Shown here: positions 8,147-16,722 of the stretch, one piece after another
How positions within the stretch are numbered: position 1 is the stretch's first letter
How the letters are laid out: every line of letters begins with the position of its first letter
NCBI RefSeq assembly: GCF_016650035.1
Contig: NZ_JAENWM010000005.1
Coordinates: forward strand, 1 to 64,000
Length of the DNA stretch: 64,000 nt
From: Clostridium sp.
GTDB taxonomy: Bacteria > Bacillota > Clostridia > Clostridiales > Clostridiaceae
Direction of reading: 5' to 3'
Made by a program: the position numbers and the translations under genes
The notes under the pieces: generated by a model
Database searches by the model: none
Told to the model about the DNA's origin: nothing
What the model saw: only the letters and a program-made list of their open reading frames with translations

Positions 8147-9388
8147 TTAGAATTTCAAAAGAGTGATAGTAAATTTGGTTCCTATTCCCATGACGCTTCG
8201 AACTTCAATCATTCCATTATGTGCTTCAATAATTGATTTTGAAAGAGCCAGCCCTATTCCAATGGATTCACTTTTCCTTACGGTTTTAGCTTTATAAAAA
8301 CGCTTAAATATATTAGGCAAGTCCGCTTCCATTATGCCTTCTCCTGTATCCTCTATTATAATTCTTGTATACAGTGCATTTTCCATAAGTTCCAAACTTA
8401 TGGTTCCATCTTGTGGCGTGTGCTCTATAGCATTTTTTATAATATTAATGATTGCCTCCTCAAGCCATAATCTATCGTGTTTAAAAACTATCTCTTCACT
8501 TTCACTAAAAATGACATTAACATTTGCCTCAAAGGCCTTGCACTCCAGTGAGTCTATTGCATCTTGCATCGTTTCATTTAAGCTTTGCTCTTCTTTCACA
8601 ATTTCTATAGCCTTGGCGTCCAATTTAGCAAGCTTTAGTATATTTTTTATGAGCCAGTTCATTTTTTCTAGTTGATTTTGATTATTTTGTAAAAAATCCA
8701 ACCTTTGATTTTCAGGCAGCTGCTTTGTAACCATAATATCGTTATATAAAATCACAGAGGAAAGTGGAGTTTTTAACTGATGGGATATATCTGATAATAA
8801 ATCAACTAAAAATTGTTTTTCTCGCCTAAGATCACTTAAATTACTCCTTATTATTCCTCTCATAGAATTAAAAGAAATAGCTAGCTTTGAAAAATCCCCT
8901 TCTTTATTTTCATTTATTTCTATGTCATAATCGCCTTCAACTACCTTTTGGGCAGCGCAAGTTAATCTTCTTATCCGTTTATAGAAAAAACTATATTGGA
9001 AATAGTTAAGTGTAAATAATATTGCGGTCATAAGAATAAAAACAAATATAATTACGTAGTTGTTTTTAATAATAGTTGGTCCAACATATGGGAAAAGCGA
9101 ATCCTCTAAATCCTGTGTTAACCCATATTGTTTTAAAAATTCACTTCCACTTGTAGCTTCTTCCACAGAAATTTCCTTTGTAATAAGAGGTATAATTTTC
9201 TCCTCCATTTCAGGATTTTCTAAAACTACCCTTTCAGCAATTGCTCCTAAGCTTTTTATATAATCAGCTTTTAAGTTATCATTATTCACTTTTAAAGCTA
9301 GAGATGTAATTATTAAAAATAAAGTCATTAAAATCAAAAGAAGAGCTGTGCTTATTTTAAGTTCACTATTAATAAAATATTTCTTCAT
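8147..9388 (-). CDS. sensor histidine kinase of the ABC-transporter operon
   Basis: 413 residues. A membrane helix near residues 13-32, an extracytoplasmic loop of about 80 residues, a second helix near 112-131, then a HAMP region, the phosphoacceptor motif ISHQLKTPLSS (about residue 200), and HATPase boxes (N box IINIIKNAIEHTP, G1 DTGEGI, G2 GIGLAL). It phosphorylates the adjacent OmpR-type regulator. The start overlaps the regulator's stop by four bases. The linked MacB-type transporter suggests sensing of an envelope stress or a peptide-like toxin; that is inference from context. Confidence 0.85.
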   Translation of the reverse strand: MKKYFINSELKISTALLLILMTLFLIITSLALKVNNDNLKADYIKSLGAIAERVVLENPEMEEKIIPLITKEISVEEATSGSEFLKQYGLTQDLEDSLFPYVGPTIIKNNYVIIFVFILMTAILFTLNYFQYSFFYKRIRRLTCAAQKVVEGDYDIEINENKEGDFSKLAISFNSMRGIIRSNLSDLRREKQFLVDLLSDISHQLKTPLSSVILYNDIMVTKQLPENQRLDFLQNNQNQLEKMNWLIKNILKLAKLDAKAIEIVKEEQSLNETMQDAIDSLECKAFEANVNVIFSESEEIVFKHDRLWLEEAIINIIKNAIEHTPQDGTISLELMENALYTRIIIEDTGEGIMEADLPNIFKRFYKAKTVRKSESIGIGLALSKSIIEAHNGMIEVRSVMGIGTKFTITLLKF

Positions 9389-10095
9389 ATTATTGTATCC
9401 TTATTCCACTTATACCCCAGTCCACGCTTATTAACTATATACCCAGGTTCTCTTGGATTATCTTCTATTTTATCTCTAATTCTCTTAATATAAACAGATA
9501 ATGTGTTTTCATCAAAAAAAGGATCTTCACCTTCTAATAATTCACCTAGAATCTCATCCCTTTTCATTAAAATATTAGGCCTATTCATAAATATTAGTAA
9601 AAGCTTGTATTCTTGCGCTGTAAGATTTATAACCTCACCATTTTTCTTTACTGTTCCTTTTATATTATCAACAATTATATTTCCACTTTTTAATATTTTT
9701 TCTACTGATATATTTTGAGAGTTTATTATATTTTTAGAACTTCTTCTAATTAGTGCATTTATTCTTGATAAAAGTTCTCTTACACGAAAAGGCTTTGTTA
9801 TATAATCATCTCCACCTATTTCAAGCCCTTGAACTATATTAACCTCTTCATCGCAGGCTGTTAGAAATATTATAGGAACATCACTTTCCTCCCTTATGTA
9901 CTTACATAATTCATATCCATTGCCATCAGGCAAGTTAACGTCTAATAAAATCAAATGGAACAACTCTAAATGAAATAAGTTTTTTCCACCTTCTACTGTT
10001 GATGCTCTAGAAACTTCGTAGCCACCATCTTTTAGCGAAAATTCTATGCCAAGAGCTAATGACTCATCATCTTCAACTAATAATAATCTATTCAT
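9385..10095 (-). CDS. OmpR-family response regulator
   Basis: 236 residues. The receiver domain has acidic residues at EDDE, the phosphoacceptor in LILLDVNLPDG (about residue 53), and Lys in ITKPF. The C-terminal winged helix has LTAQEYKLLLIF and NTLSVYIKRIRDKIE, as in OmpR/PhoB. It pairs with the following kinase by an overlapping stop/start. It probably controls the upstream ABC transporter genes. Confidence 0.9.
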   Translation of the reverse strand: MNRLLLVEDDESLALGIEFSLKDGGYEVSRASTVEGGKNLFHLELFHLILLDVNLPDGNGYELCKYIREESDVPIIFLTACDEEVNIVQGLEIGGDDYITKPFRVRELLSRINALIRRSSKNIINSQNISVEKILKSGNIIVDNIKGTVKKNGEVINLTAQEYKLLLIFMNRPNILMKRDEILGELLEGEDPFFDENTLSVYIKRIRDKIEDNPREPGYIVNKRGLGYKWNKDTII

Positions 10096-10120
10096 GCTTT
10101 TTTCACCTCATTCTAAAGTA

Positions 10121-10137
10121 TTGTTAAGTATTAACAA
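10121..10137. promoter_or_regulatory. inverted repeat upstream of the two-component genes
   Basis: TTGTTAA-GTA-TTAACAA is a perfect 7-3-7 inverted repeat, 26 bases before the response-regulator start in a 115-base gap that separates it from the permease gene. It could be an autoregulatory site giving the regulator and kinase their own promoter. The half-sites look like Rex boxes, but the spacer is three rather than four bases. Confidence 0.4.
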
Positions 10138-10210
10138 CTTAATAATACCTCAGTTCTACGTTAAGTTAAAGCTTCATATACTTGAGAATTGGGAAAGAGA
10201 ATTTTTTTTG

Positions 10211-12715
10211 CTAATAATCTTCTCTAACTGCTTCAATTAGGTTTTCTTTCTTAATTCTTGAAAGTGGTGATAATACTGATAAATAACCAATAACTATAGA
10301 TGCTACTCCCGCAATAGCTATGGCCTCGACTGGAAACACCCACCCGAACTCTCTAAATGCGCCCATTGATAATCCTATCAGATAGGATATACCGCAGCCT
10401 ATTATTGAACCATATATAGCACCTACTATTCCATATAGAAGTCCTTCTAGAATAATCATTTTTCTTAAACCCTTTTGAGTTAGTCCAATGGATTTTAATG
10501 TAGCAAACTCTCTTTTTCTAAGGATAATATTTGTTGTTAATGTATTTACAATATTAACACTACCTATTAAGGAAACTACCAATACAAATCCATACAACAG
10601 AATTTTAATCATTAGTAATATGGATTTTGATTTCCTATTACTATCTATATTGTTTATTACCCTTAAATCAGAGCTTGATTTTATGGCAGTTTCTATTCCC
10701 ATTTTCCCTTCATCTTCAGTTTTTATATCCTTAAGAACTATGTTTAATTTTACAGGACCAATGTCATTGTCCCCGGTTAATTTTTTTGCCATTTCCTCGG
10801 TTGTAATTATATTCAAGTTATTATTTACTTGCATATTGTTGAAGGGTGAGGTTTCAAAAATTGCCATAACAACAACCTTTTGAACATTGCCTTTACCGAA
10901 TTCTGTTGTTACTTCATTAGGTTCATACCAACCTCCCCTAAATTGCAAGTCAATTTCATCCCCTACTTTTATATCTGCTAGTGGTCCAAAATATTCTTTA
11001 TCTGTAGTTTGATTCTGCACTCTATATTTGTTATACAAGATTACTCCATTTCCACTATTTAATTTTTCTATATCAATATTTCCTGACTCAATATATTTTT
11101 TAGAAACTTCAATAGATTCCTTATCATAAATTACAATACAACTTTCCATAAGAGTTTCCTCAACTCCATCTAAAGTTGTTTTTTTATATATATTTCCCAT
11201 ATCCTGAATTTCTTTAACTTCACTATTACTATTAATTGCCATACTGAAAATATATGGATTGTAGCCTCTATATACCTTATCCACGGATTTCATAGCTTTA
11301 ATATCATCTTCTATTTTACTGTCTATGGTTTTATGATTTAGTCCAGATGTACGATTATCCTTTTCAACTGAAAAATGGATATCCTTGGATTCATTAATAT
11401 CTGATGATATATTCAGTGACATATCCATAAAGGATTTAAAAGTAACAAATAGCACTACACTTATTACTATTGAAAACACAGTTATTCTATATCTTTTTCT
11501 ATTTCTCTTAATATTTTTAGCAGCCAGTGCTCCTTCAAACCCAAATATTCTTTGAATAACTACATTCTTTCTTCTCTTTATTTTTTCCTTTGTTATAGAG
11601 TTTCTACCACTTATAGCACTTAGTGGTGAAATTCTACTTGCAAAATATGCCGGCACTAGTGCTGATAGATATATTGAGACAATCCCCACTGCTGAACTTA
11701 TGAGTAAAACTATAGGTGATATGGAAATTTTTATAGGTACAACTGAATCTACACCAATTAATTTAAATGCAATACCTATTCCAAATATAGCTATAATGCC
11801 ACATATGAGTCCTAGTGGAATGGCAATTATTGCTAGTATTGTTGCCTCTCTTAGAACAATTTTTCTAATTTGTTTTGGAGTAGTTCCCACTGCTCTCAAA
11901 AGTCCAAACTGTTTAATTCGCTCTACAATACTTATTTGAAATGAGTTATATATTACTGCTATTGTAGCTATTAAAACTATTCCAATTATTATTGCAAGAG
12001 ATACATATAAGCCTTTAAGTCCAGAATCAAATTCTCCTGCTCCTTGCATTTGTATCAAATAATCATTTTCCACAATTGAATTTGGTAACTGTCTTAATTC
12101 CTGCAGGGCAACTTTCAAGTTTGTTTTTGAGCTTATTTCTACTAATAATGTTGCATTTTTTTCATCTATACTATTATTTTTTAATAAAATTACTCCTTTG
12201 CCGTCTATCTGACTTTGAATACTGTCCTCAAGTATCCCTACAAGGATATATTCACTATCCGCAACTTTAATTTTATTTCCTACTTTAGCTTCTTTATCAA
12301 TATAAGATAATGCCCACTTTTCTACGGCCACTTCATTTGCACTTTCCGGTAACCTCCCTATCTTTGCGTTATAAGGAAGAAGTTCTAAGGCCTTATCTGT
12401 TGCAGTTATTTTGTTAACAACTAACTTATCACCTAATTTTACATCATCACTTTCAGTATAAAGTCCGCTTCTAGAAACTTTAGGATTGTTAACTATCTTT
12501 GATATTAAATTTGCATCTGTCTTTTGAAATAGTACATGTGCAGACCCATACTTATTTCTGGCATCCTGTATCTGCGCATCCTGTATTCCATTAAAAAACA
12601 GCCCTATTGTTGATATAAGAGCAACAGATAACATTATCCCTATAATCGTAAGTATTGTTCTTTTTTTATTTCTCTTTAAATATTTCCCTGTTAGCTTTTT
12701 ATAACTTGTTATCAT
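10211..12715 (-). CDS. ABC transporter permease, FtsX/MacB family
   Basis: 834 residues. A membrane helix near 20-42, a large extracytoplasmic MacB-periplasmic-core-like domain, then three helices (about 235-375). After a cytoplasmic linker a second copy follows: helix near 400, a second large outer domain, and three C-terminal helices (FtsX domain, with REFATLKSIGLTQKGLRKM as the coupling segment). The first copy has a matching coupling segment, VERIKQFGLLRAVGTTPKQI. Two FtsX domains in one chain are the layout seen in Gram-positive export or antimicrobial-peptide-defence permeases. It ends before an own-promoter gap; the ATPase gene lies 15 bases upstream. Confidence 0.85.
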   Translation of the reverse strand: MITSYKKLTGKYLKRNKKRTILTIIGIMLSVALISTIGLFFNGIQDAQIQDARNKYGSAHVLFQKTDANLISKIVNNPKVSRSGLYTESDDVKLGDKLVVNKITATDKALELLPYNAKIGRLPESANEVAVEKWALSYIDKEAKVGNKIKVADSEYILVGILEDSIQSQIDGKGVILLKNNSIDEKNATLLVEISSKTNLKVALQELRQLPNSIVENDYLIQMQGAGEFDSGLKGLYVSLAIIIGIVLIATIAVIYNSFQISIVERIKQFGLLRAVGTTPKQIRKIVLREATILAIIAIPLGLICGIIAIFGIGIAFKLIGVDSVVPIKISISPIVLLISSAVGIVSIYLSALVPAYFASRISPLSAISGRNSITKEKIKRRKNVVIQRIFGFEGALAAKNIKRNRKRYRITVFSIVISVVLFVTFKSFMDMSLNISSDINESKDIHFSVEKDNRTSGLNHKTIDSKIEDDIKAMKSVDKVYRGYNPYIFSMAINSNSEVKEIQDMGNIYKKTTLDGVEETLMESCIVIYDKESIEVSKKYIESGNIDIEKLNSGNGVILYNKYRVQNQTTDKEYFGPLADIKVGDEIDLQFRGGWYEPNEVTTEFGKGNVQKVVVMAIFETSPFNNMQVNNNLNIITTEEMAKKLTGDNDIGPVKLNIVLKDIKTEDEGKMGIETAIKSSSDLRVINNIDSNRKSKSILLMIKILLYGFVLVVSLIGSVNIVNTLTTNIILRKREFATLKSIGLTQKGLRKMIILEGLLYGIVGAIYGSIIGCGISYLIGLSMGAFREFGWVFPVEAIAIAGVASIVIGYLSVLSPLSRIKKENLIEAVREDY

Positions 12716-12730
12716 CTTTTCCCCTCCCCC

Positions 12731-13417
12731 CTAGCTTACTTTCAAACACTTATCACCAATTATTTCGCCATCTTCAATGGTTATAACTCTATCTGCCATA
12801 GCTGCTATATTAACATCATGGGTAATAAGTATTAGTGTCTGATTATATTTTTTAGCTGTAAATTTTAATAATTCTATAACATCCTTTGAACTTTTACTGT
12901 CTAAATTTCCTGTGGGCTCATCTGCAAGTATTATTGATGGCTTATTAAAAACTGCTCTACCAATTGATACCCTTTGCTGTTGCCCACCTGATAACTCTGA
13001 AGGAAGATGATTTTTTCTCTCGCTAAGTCCGAGTACTTTTATAAGCTCTTCTAAATATATTTTATCCACCTTATCATTATCAAGTAAGGCTGGAAGGGCT
13101 ATATTTTCTTCCACATCTAATATAGGTAACAGATTATAAAATTGAAATACAAAACCTATCTTTCTTCTTCTAAACACTGCAAGTTTTTCTTCCTTGTAAT
13201 GGTAAATGCTTTCCCCATCAATGATTACATTACCATCTGTTGGTCTATCCAAACCACCTAGCAAATGAAGAAGTGTACTTTTTCCAGAACCCGATGCTCC
13301 CACTATTGCTACAAACTCACCCTTATCCACTGATAAATTAATATTTTTAAGTGCCTCTACCTTATTTTCACCTTTGCCATAAGTTTTATTTAAATTTTCA
13401 ACCTTTAAAACTTCCAT
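12731..13417 (-). CDS. ABC transporter ATP-binding protein, MacB/LolD type
   Basis: 228 residues with Walker A GASGSGKST (about 40-48), Q-loop FVFQFYNLLP, signature LSGGQQQR, Walker B ILADEPTGNLD and H-loop ITHD. The FYNLLP and GNLDS features are typical of LolD/MacB/FtsE-like ATPases that partner FtsX-type permeases. First gene of the operon (ATPase, permease, response regulator, kinase); ATG after AAGGGGAG. Confidence 0.9.
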   Translation of the reverse strand: MEVLKVENLNKTYGKGENKVEALKNINLSVDKGEFVAIVGASGSGKSTLLHLLGGLDRPTDGNVIIDGESIYHYKEEKLAVFRRRKIGFVFQFYNLLPILDVEENIALPALLDNDKVDKIYLEELIKVLGLSERKNHLPSELSGGQQQRVSIGRAVFNKPSIILADEPTGNLDSKSSKDVIELLKFTAKKYNQTLILITHDVNIAAMADRVITIEDGEIIGDKCLKVS

Positions 13418-13512
13418 TTATATCTCCCCTTTTCTTGTTTTCTCATCACTATAAGCATATTATACTTCTCTCCACCTTCACACTCCATATCACTACGCTT
13501 ACAAATACGAAA

Positions 13513-13540
13513 GGTTATCTTACAGTTTTGTAAGATAACC
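13513..13540 (-). terminator. hairpin between oxidoreductase and ABC operon
   Basis: GGTTATCTTAC (13513-13523) and GTAAGATAACC (13530-13540) are perfectly complementary with a six-base loop. On the minus strand it follows the FAD-oxidoreductase stop, with only a weak T-rich tail (TTTCGTATTTG). Confidence 0.6.
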
Positions 13541-13562
13541 TAATAGGAATTGCTCCCTAACT

Positions 13563-14840
13563 TTATATGAATTTTTCATTAAATATATTAGTTAAATTTA
13601 AACGCTCTACCTTTTGCTTAATTTTATCTATATCCAAAATATAAAGTCCTATCTCCTGCATTCTCTTAAAGTACTCTGCTCCCGAAAATGTATATCTATT
13701 TATCCTCCCTTCTTTAGTTTTTATTTTTTCATTTGCATAGGCAATAATATCTCCAACAGCTAGTGTTCTCGGCAATATCAAAAGTGGCAATTCCAGATAG
13801 TTTCTTACCGAATTTTGACCAGCTAAAGCTCCTGTTATCATTGCTTCTGCATGGCCTATAAATAAACCAGACTTTTCACCTGCGCAAAACAGATTATCAA
13901 TACCTACAACTCTCATGTCGTCTGTTCTTGGGGCTATAGATACATATCGTATGGAATTTCCCATTCCCCCTGAATATGGATCTATATATCTTACATTTTC
14001 TAACCCTTTTATTTTTCTCAATTTTTCTAATGGGTAATATGGGGTCATAAGTTTTACATCCCCTGTATCTATTAGAATTATATTTTCAGCAAACTCTTTT
14101 AGTGCATACTGCTGACATACCTTTAGTTTAAGTTTATCTAAATTTATATCCTCCTTAGGAACTTGTATAACGACCACACCTACTTCATCTAGCGTCTTTA
14201 CAATGTCTGCTGATAAAGAACCTCTAGCTAGTTTACAAGAGCCACTGAAAGCACCATATCCTCCATCTTCCCTTTCACCTTTTAAGTCTTCAATGCCGGC
14301 TTTACTACTTATGCTTACCCTTCCACCAAAAGTTGGACATCTCAAAACACACATTACACATCCATTTCCATATTTAGTGCAGTTATTCATTGGGCCTGTA
14401 GAACCTGTAGTCTCTATAAATACATCCGCTTCCACATATCTCTTATCAGATAGATATATTCCTTTAATTTTACTATCCTCTATTTTAATATCTACTACTC
14501 TTGCTATCATGTTTACTTCTATGTCCATATCTTTTAAATATTTTACCACTGCTGGTTCAATCTTGTTTGTATCGCAAAGCCAAGCATTTTTATGCCCTGG
14601 AAAATCTATGTTTTTATGCTTACTATTTTGATCAGTCAAATTTATTAATTCTCCTGTGCCTAGCGCTATCATTTCTTCTGCCGCAGTATATCTTCCATTA
14701 TTTCTCATTATGCCACCTACATTACCAAGACCTAAAAGCATATCAGTTCTTTCATATAAAGCTACCTCTGCACCAGCTTTTTTTGCCGTGATTGCTGCAC
14801 TACATCCAGCCCATCCACCACCAATTACTATAACCTTCAA
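13563..14840 (-). CDS. FAD-dependent oxidoreductase (GidA/TrmFO-like fold)
   Basis: 425 residues. The N-terminal Rossmann motif VIGGGWAGCSAA binds FAD. A cysteine-rich segment CVMCVLRCPTFGG lies near residues 168-180. A late GIDNLFCAGEKSGLFIGH is the second FAD-contact motif of GidA/TrmFO-type enzymes. Clostridial proteins of this kind are annotated only as FAD-dependent oxidoreductases; the cysteine cluster suggests a redox centre, which is inference. TTG start seven bases after GGGAGGT. Single gene. Confidence 0.7.
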   Translation of the reverse strand: MKVIVIGGGWAGCSAAITAKKAGAEVALYERTDMLLGLGNVGGIMRNNGRYTAAEEMIALGTGELINLTDQNSKHKNIDFPGHKNAWLCDTNKIEPAVVKYLKDMDIEVNMIARVVDIKIEDSKIKGIYLSDKRYVEADVFIETTGSTGPMNNCTKYGNGCVMCVLRCPTFGGRVSISSKAGIEDLKGEREDGGYGAFSGSCKLARGSLSADIVKTLDEVGVVVIQVPKEDINLDKLKLKVCQQYALKEFAENIILIDTGDVKLMTPYYPLEKLRKIKGLENVRYIDPYSGGMGNSIRYVSIAPRTDDMRVVGIDNLFCAGEKSGLFIGHAEAMITGALAGQNSVRNYLELPLLILPRTLAVGDIIAYANEKIKTKEGRINRYTFSGAEYFKRMQEIGLYILDIDKIKQKVERLNLTNIFNEKFI

Positions 14841-14942
14841 AATATTTACCTCCCTTACAATACATATATAGGTTTAGACTCCTTTAAATTCTATTGCAAT
14901 AGCTGTACTTTTATTACTCATCTCAAATTTTGAACTCTAAAC

Positions 14943-14982
14943 AAAAAAGCATTTCATTAAATTTTACTTTAATGAGATGCTT
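14943..14982 (-). terminator. intrinsic terminator of the YbaK-family gene
   Basis: AAGCATTTCATTAAA (14947-14961) and TTTAATGAGATGCTT (14968-14982) pair with one wobble. On the minus strand the stem is followed by six T. It serves the gene ending at 15084. The rest of 14841-15083 shows nothing else. Confidence 0.8.
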
Positions 14983-15083
14983 CTATTTATGGTTGCAAAT
15001 ACGTAGAAATACTTATATATAGTAGTTATCGATTTATATGAATTTAATACTAATAAATTTTTTTTAAGTTTAAAAATTCGATA

Positions 15084-15560
15084 TTATGGTAAATCCCAGC
15101 CTTTACCGACATCTATCCACCTCTTATTTTGTGAATACTTATCTAGTTCCTCGCATGTTAGTTTAATAGCTGAATTGCTACTTCCACAGGCAGGATAAAC
15201 AGTTTCAAATCTCTTAAGAGATTCATCTAAAAATACAGGCACATCATTTTCTATGCCAAAGGGGCATACTCCACCTACTGCATGTCCTGTGTACTCAAGT
15301 GTTTCATCTGGTGACATCATCTTTGCTTTAAAACCAAATTCATCCTTAAATTTCCTGTTATCTGTCTTTGCATCTCCTGCCGTAACTATTAACATGGCAC
15401 CGCCTCCATCTTTAAAACAGATAGTTTTAGCAATTCTTGCTCCCTCAACACCTAGTGCTTGTGCTGCAAGTTCGACTGTTGCACTAGAGGTTTCAAACTC
15501 TAAAATCTCTTTATCTTTACCCCATTTTTTAAAATACTCTTGTACTTTTTCTATTGACAT
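15084..15560 (-). CDS. YbaK/EbsC-family aminoacyl-tRNA deacylase
   Basis: 158 residues covering the whole YbaK/prolyl-tRNA-synthetase-associated domain: ETSSATVELAAQALGVE at the N terminus, the conserved Lys in RIAKTICFK, and the GGVCPFGI loop near residue 95. The family hydrolyses mischarged tRNAs such as Cys-tRNA(Pro). ATG after AAGGATGATAAATT. It is 18 bases from the upstream membrane-anchored protein gene and may be cotranscribed with it. Confidence 0.85.
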   Translation of the reverse strand: MSIEKVQEYFKKWGKDKEILEFETSSATVELAAQALGVEGARIAKTICFKDGGGAMLIVTAGDAKTDNRKFKDEFGFKAKMMSPDETLEYTGHAVGGVCPFGIENDVPVFLDESLKRFETVYPACGSSNSAIKLTCEELDKYSQNKRWIDVGKGWDLP

Positions 15561-15577
15561 AATTTATCATCCTTTCT

Positions 15578-16357
15578 TTATTTAGACTTATTTAATATTA
15601 ACGTTTCTTTCTTTCCATTCCATTCAATATCTATTGTAATATCTCTATCAGTTGATTTTGGCATTCCTACAGTAAATTTCAATTTTCCAGTATGCACCAT
15701 AGTATTGTCTAGTGTGAATTCGCCCTCTTCTCCTTCGTTCGAACTGTCTATTGAGTAATTGACATCCTCTACCTTGTCATCACCCTTCCCAATGTATTTT
15801 ATTGTGTAATAAGTGTCATGTGCTTCCTCATTACCATCAATTTTATAGTCTACAGTCCAATTGGGACTAGTGCCTTCATAATTTATTACAACATCATGAA
15901 GATCACAAAGTAAATTATGACTAAGTTTGTAAAGTGCTTCAGTATTTTTTTTATCGTTTGGATTTATAACTATATAATGTAAATATTCATTAATAAGATT
16001 CCAATTCTCAGGAAATCCTTTCCACCTACTCTCAACCCTATCAATATCCTCCATATACCTCAAAAGTTCACTTATTGAATCAGATAATTGCTTATGATTT
16101 TCAATACTCGCATATGAAGTGGAACCAAAGGTATATACAGCTGTATGCAAGTAAGCACATGTGTGCATATAATAAAAAATAATATCATTATCATCAAATT
16201 CACTGTAGTCTGACGTAAAATTGGCTTGTGCATTCGATAAACAAAATATAAATAACTCATCTGCGTTTTTCTTTTGTTCCTTTAAAACAATAAAATTATA
16301 TGCCCCAAATAATAAACTAATTATTAGAGCTATTACTAATAGGTGGCGTTTTTTCAC
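15578..16357 (-). CDS. hypothetical membrane-anchored extracytoplasmic protein
   Basis: 259 residues: one N-terminal hydrophobic segment (about 4-22), then a soluble domain. The first part (30-150) is helical; the last 90 residues are beta-rich and polar (GEEGEFTLDNTMVHTGKLKF). No lipobox cysteine and no recognised family. GTG start after AAGGGGAAATC. It is followed closely by the YbaK gene. Confidence 0.55.
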   Translation of the reverse strand: MKKRHLLVIALIISLLFGAYNFIVLKEQKKNADELFIFCLSNAQANFTSDYSEFDDNDIIFYYMHTCAYLHTAVYTFGSTSYASIENHKQLSDSISELLRYMEDIDRVESRWKGFPENWNLINEYLHYIVINPNDKKNTEALYKLSHNLLCDLHDVVINYEGTSPNWTVDYKIDGNEEAHDTYYTIKYIGKGDDKVEDVNYSIDSSNEGEEGEFTLDNTMVHTGKLKFTVGMPKSTDRDITIDIEWNGKKETLILNKSK

Positions 16358-16453
16358 TACGATTTCCCCTTTTGATATGAATTATAGTTTCCTTACATCC
16401 TATATGATAACATATATTTTAAATATTAAACAATATAACAAATTTTATAACAT

Positions 16454-16620
16454 TTAGAGACAATAATTCAAATCGGATACCGTTAAGTTAATACCAGCCT
16501 TTTTGGACAGTGCTATAACCTCACTCCTGCTATCAAAATTATTACTTCTGTATATTGTTTTTATTATAAACCATAAGTGTACTTTTTGCTTACCAGTATT
16601 TGTAATTAATATTACTAATA
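16454..16620 (-). pseudogene. remnant of a LuxR/NarL-type HTH C-terminus
   Basis: Read on the minus strand, the translation KQKVHLWFIIKTIYRSNNFD continues as SRSEVIALSKKAGI. This aligns with the end of a LuxR-type HTH (pattern TVKxHLxNIYxKLxVxSRSEAIxLAKKxGI). No upstream regulator domain, start or RBS is present, so this looks like the 3' stub of a deleted regulator. It occupies most of the 365-base gap before the L,D-transpeptidase gene. A chance resemblance cannot be excluded. Confidence 0.45.
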
Positions 16621-16722
16621 ACTGTTTTAAATACGAAAGTTGGTACATAAAATGAAATGTGAACACATATTGAAATGTAGCCACAAAAATGGCACGCACT
16701 AATTTTATTAAGGGGGAGCATT

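Noticed and set aside
10121-10137. Rex (redox repressor) operator
   Set aside because: The half-sites fit, but Rex sites need a four-base spacer and this one has three; there is no redox gene next to it.
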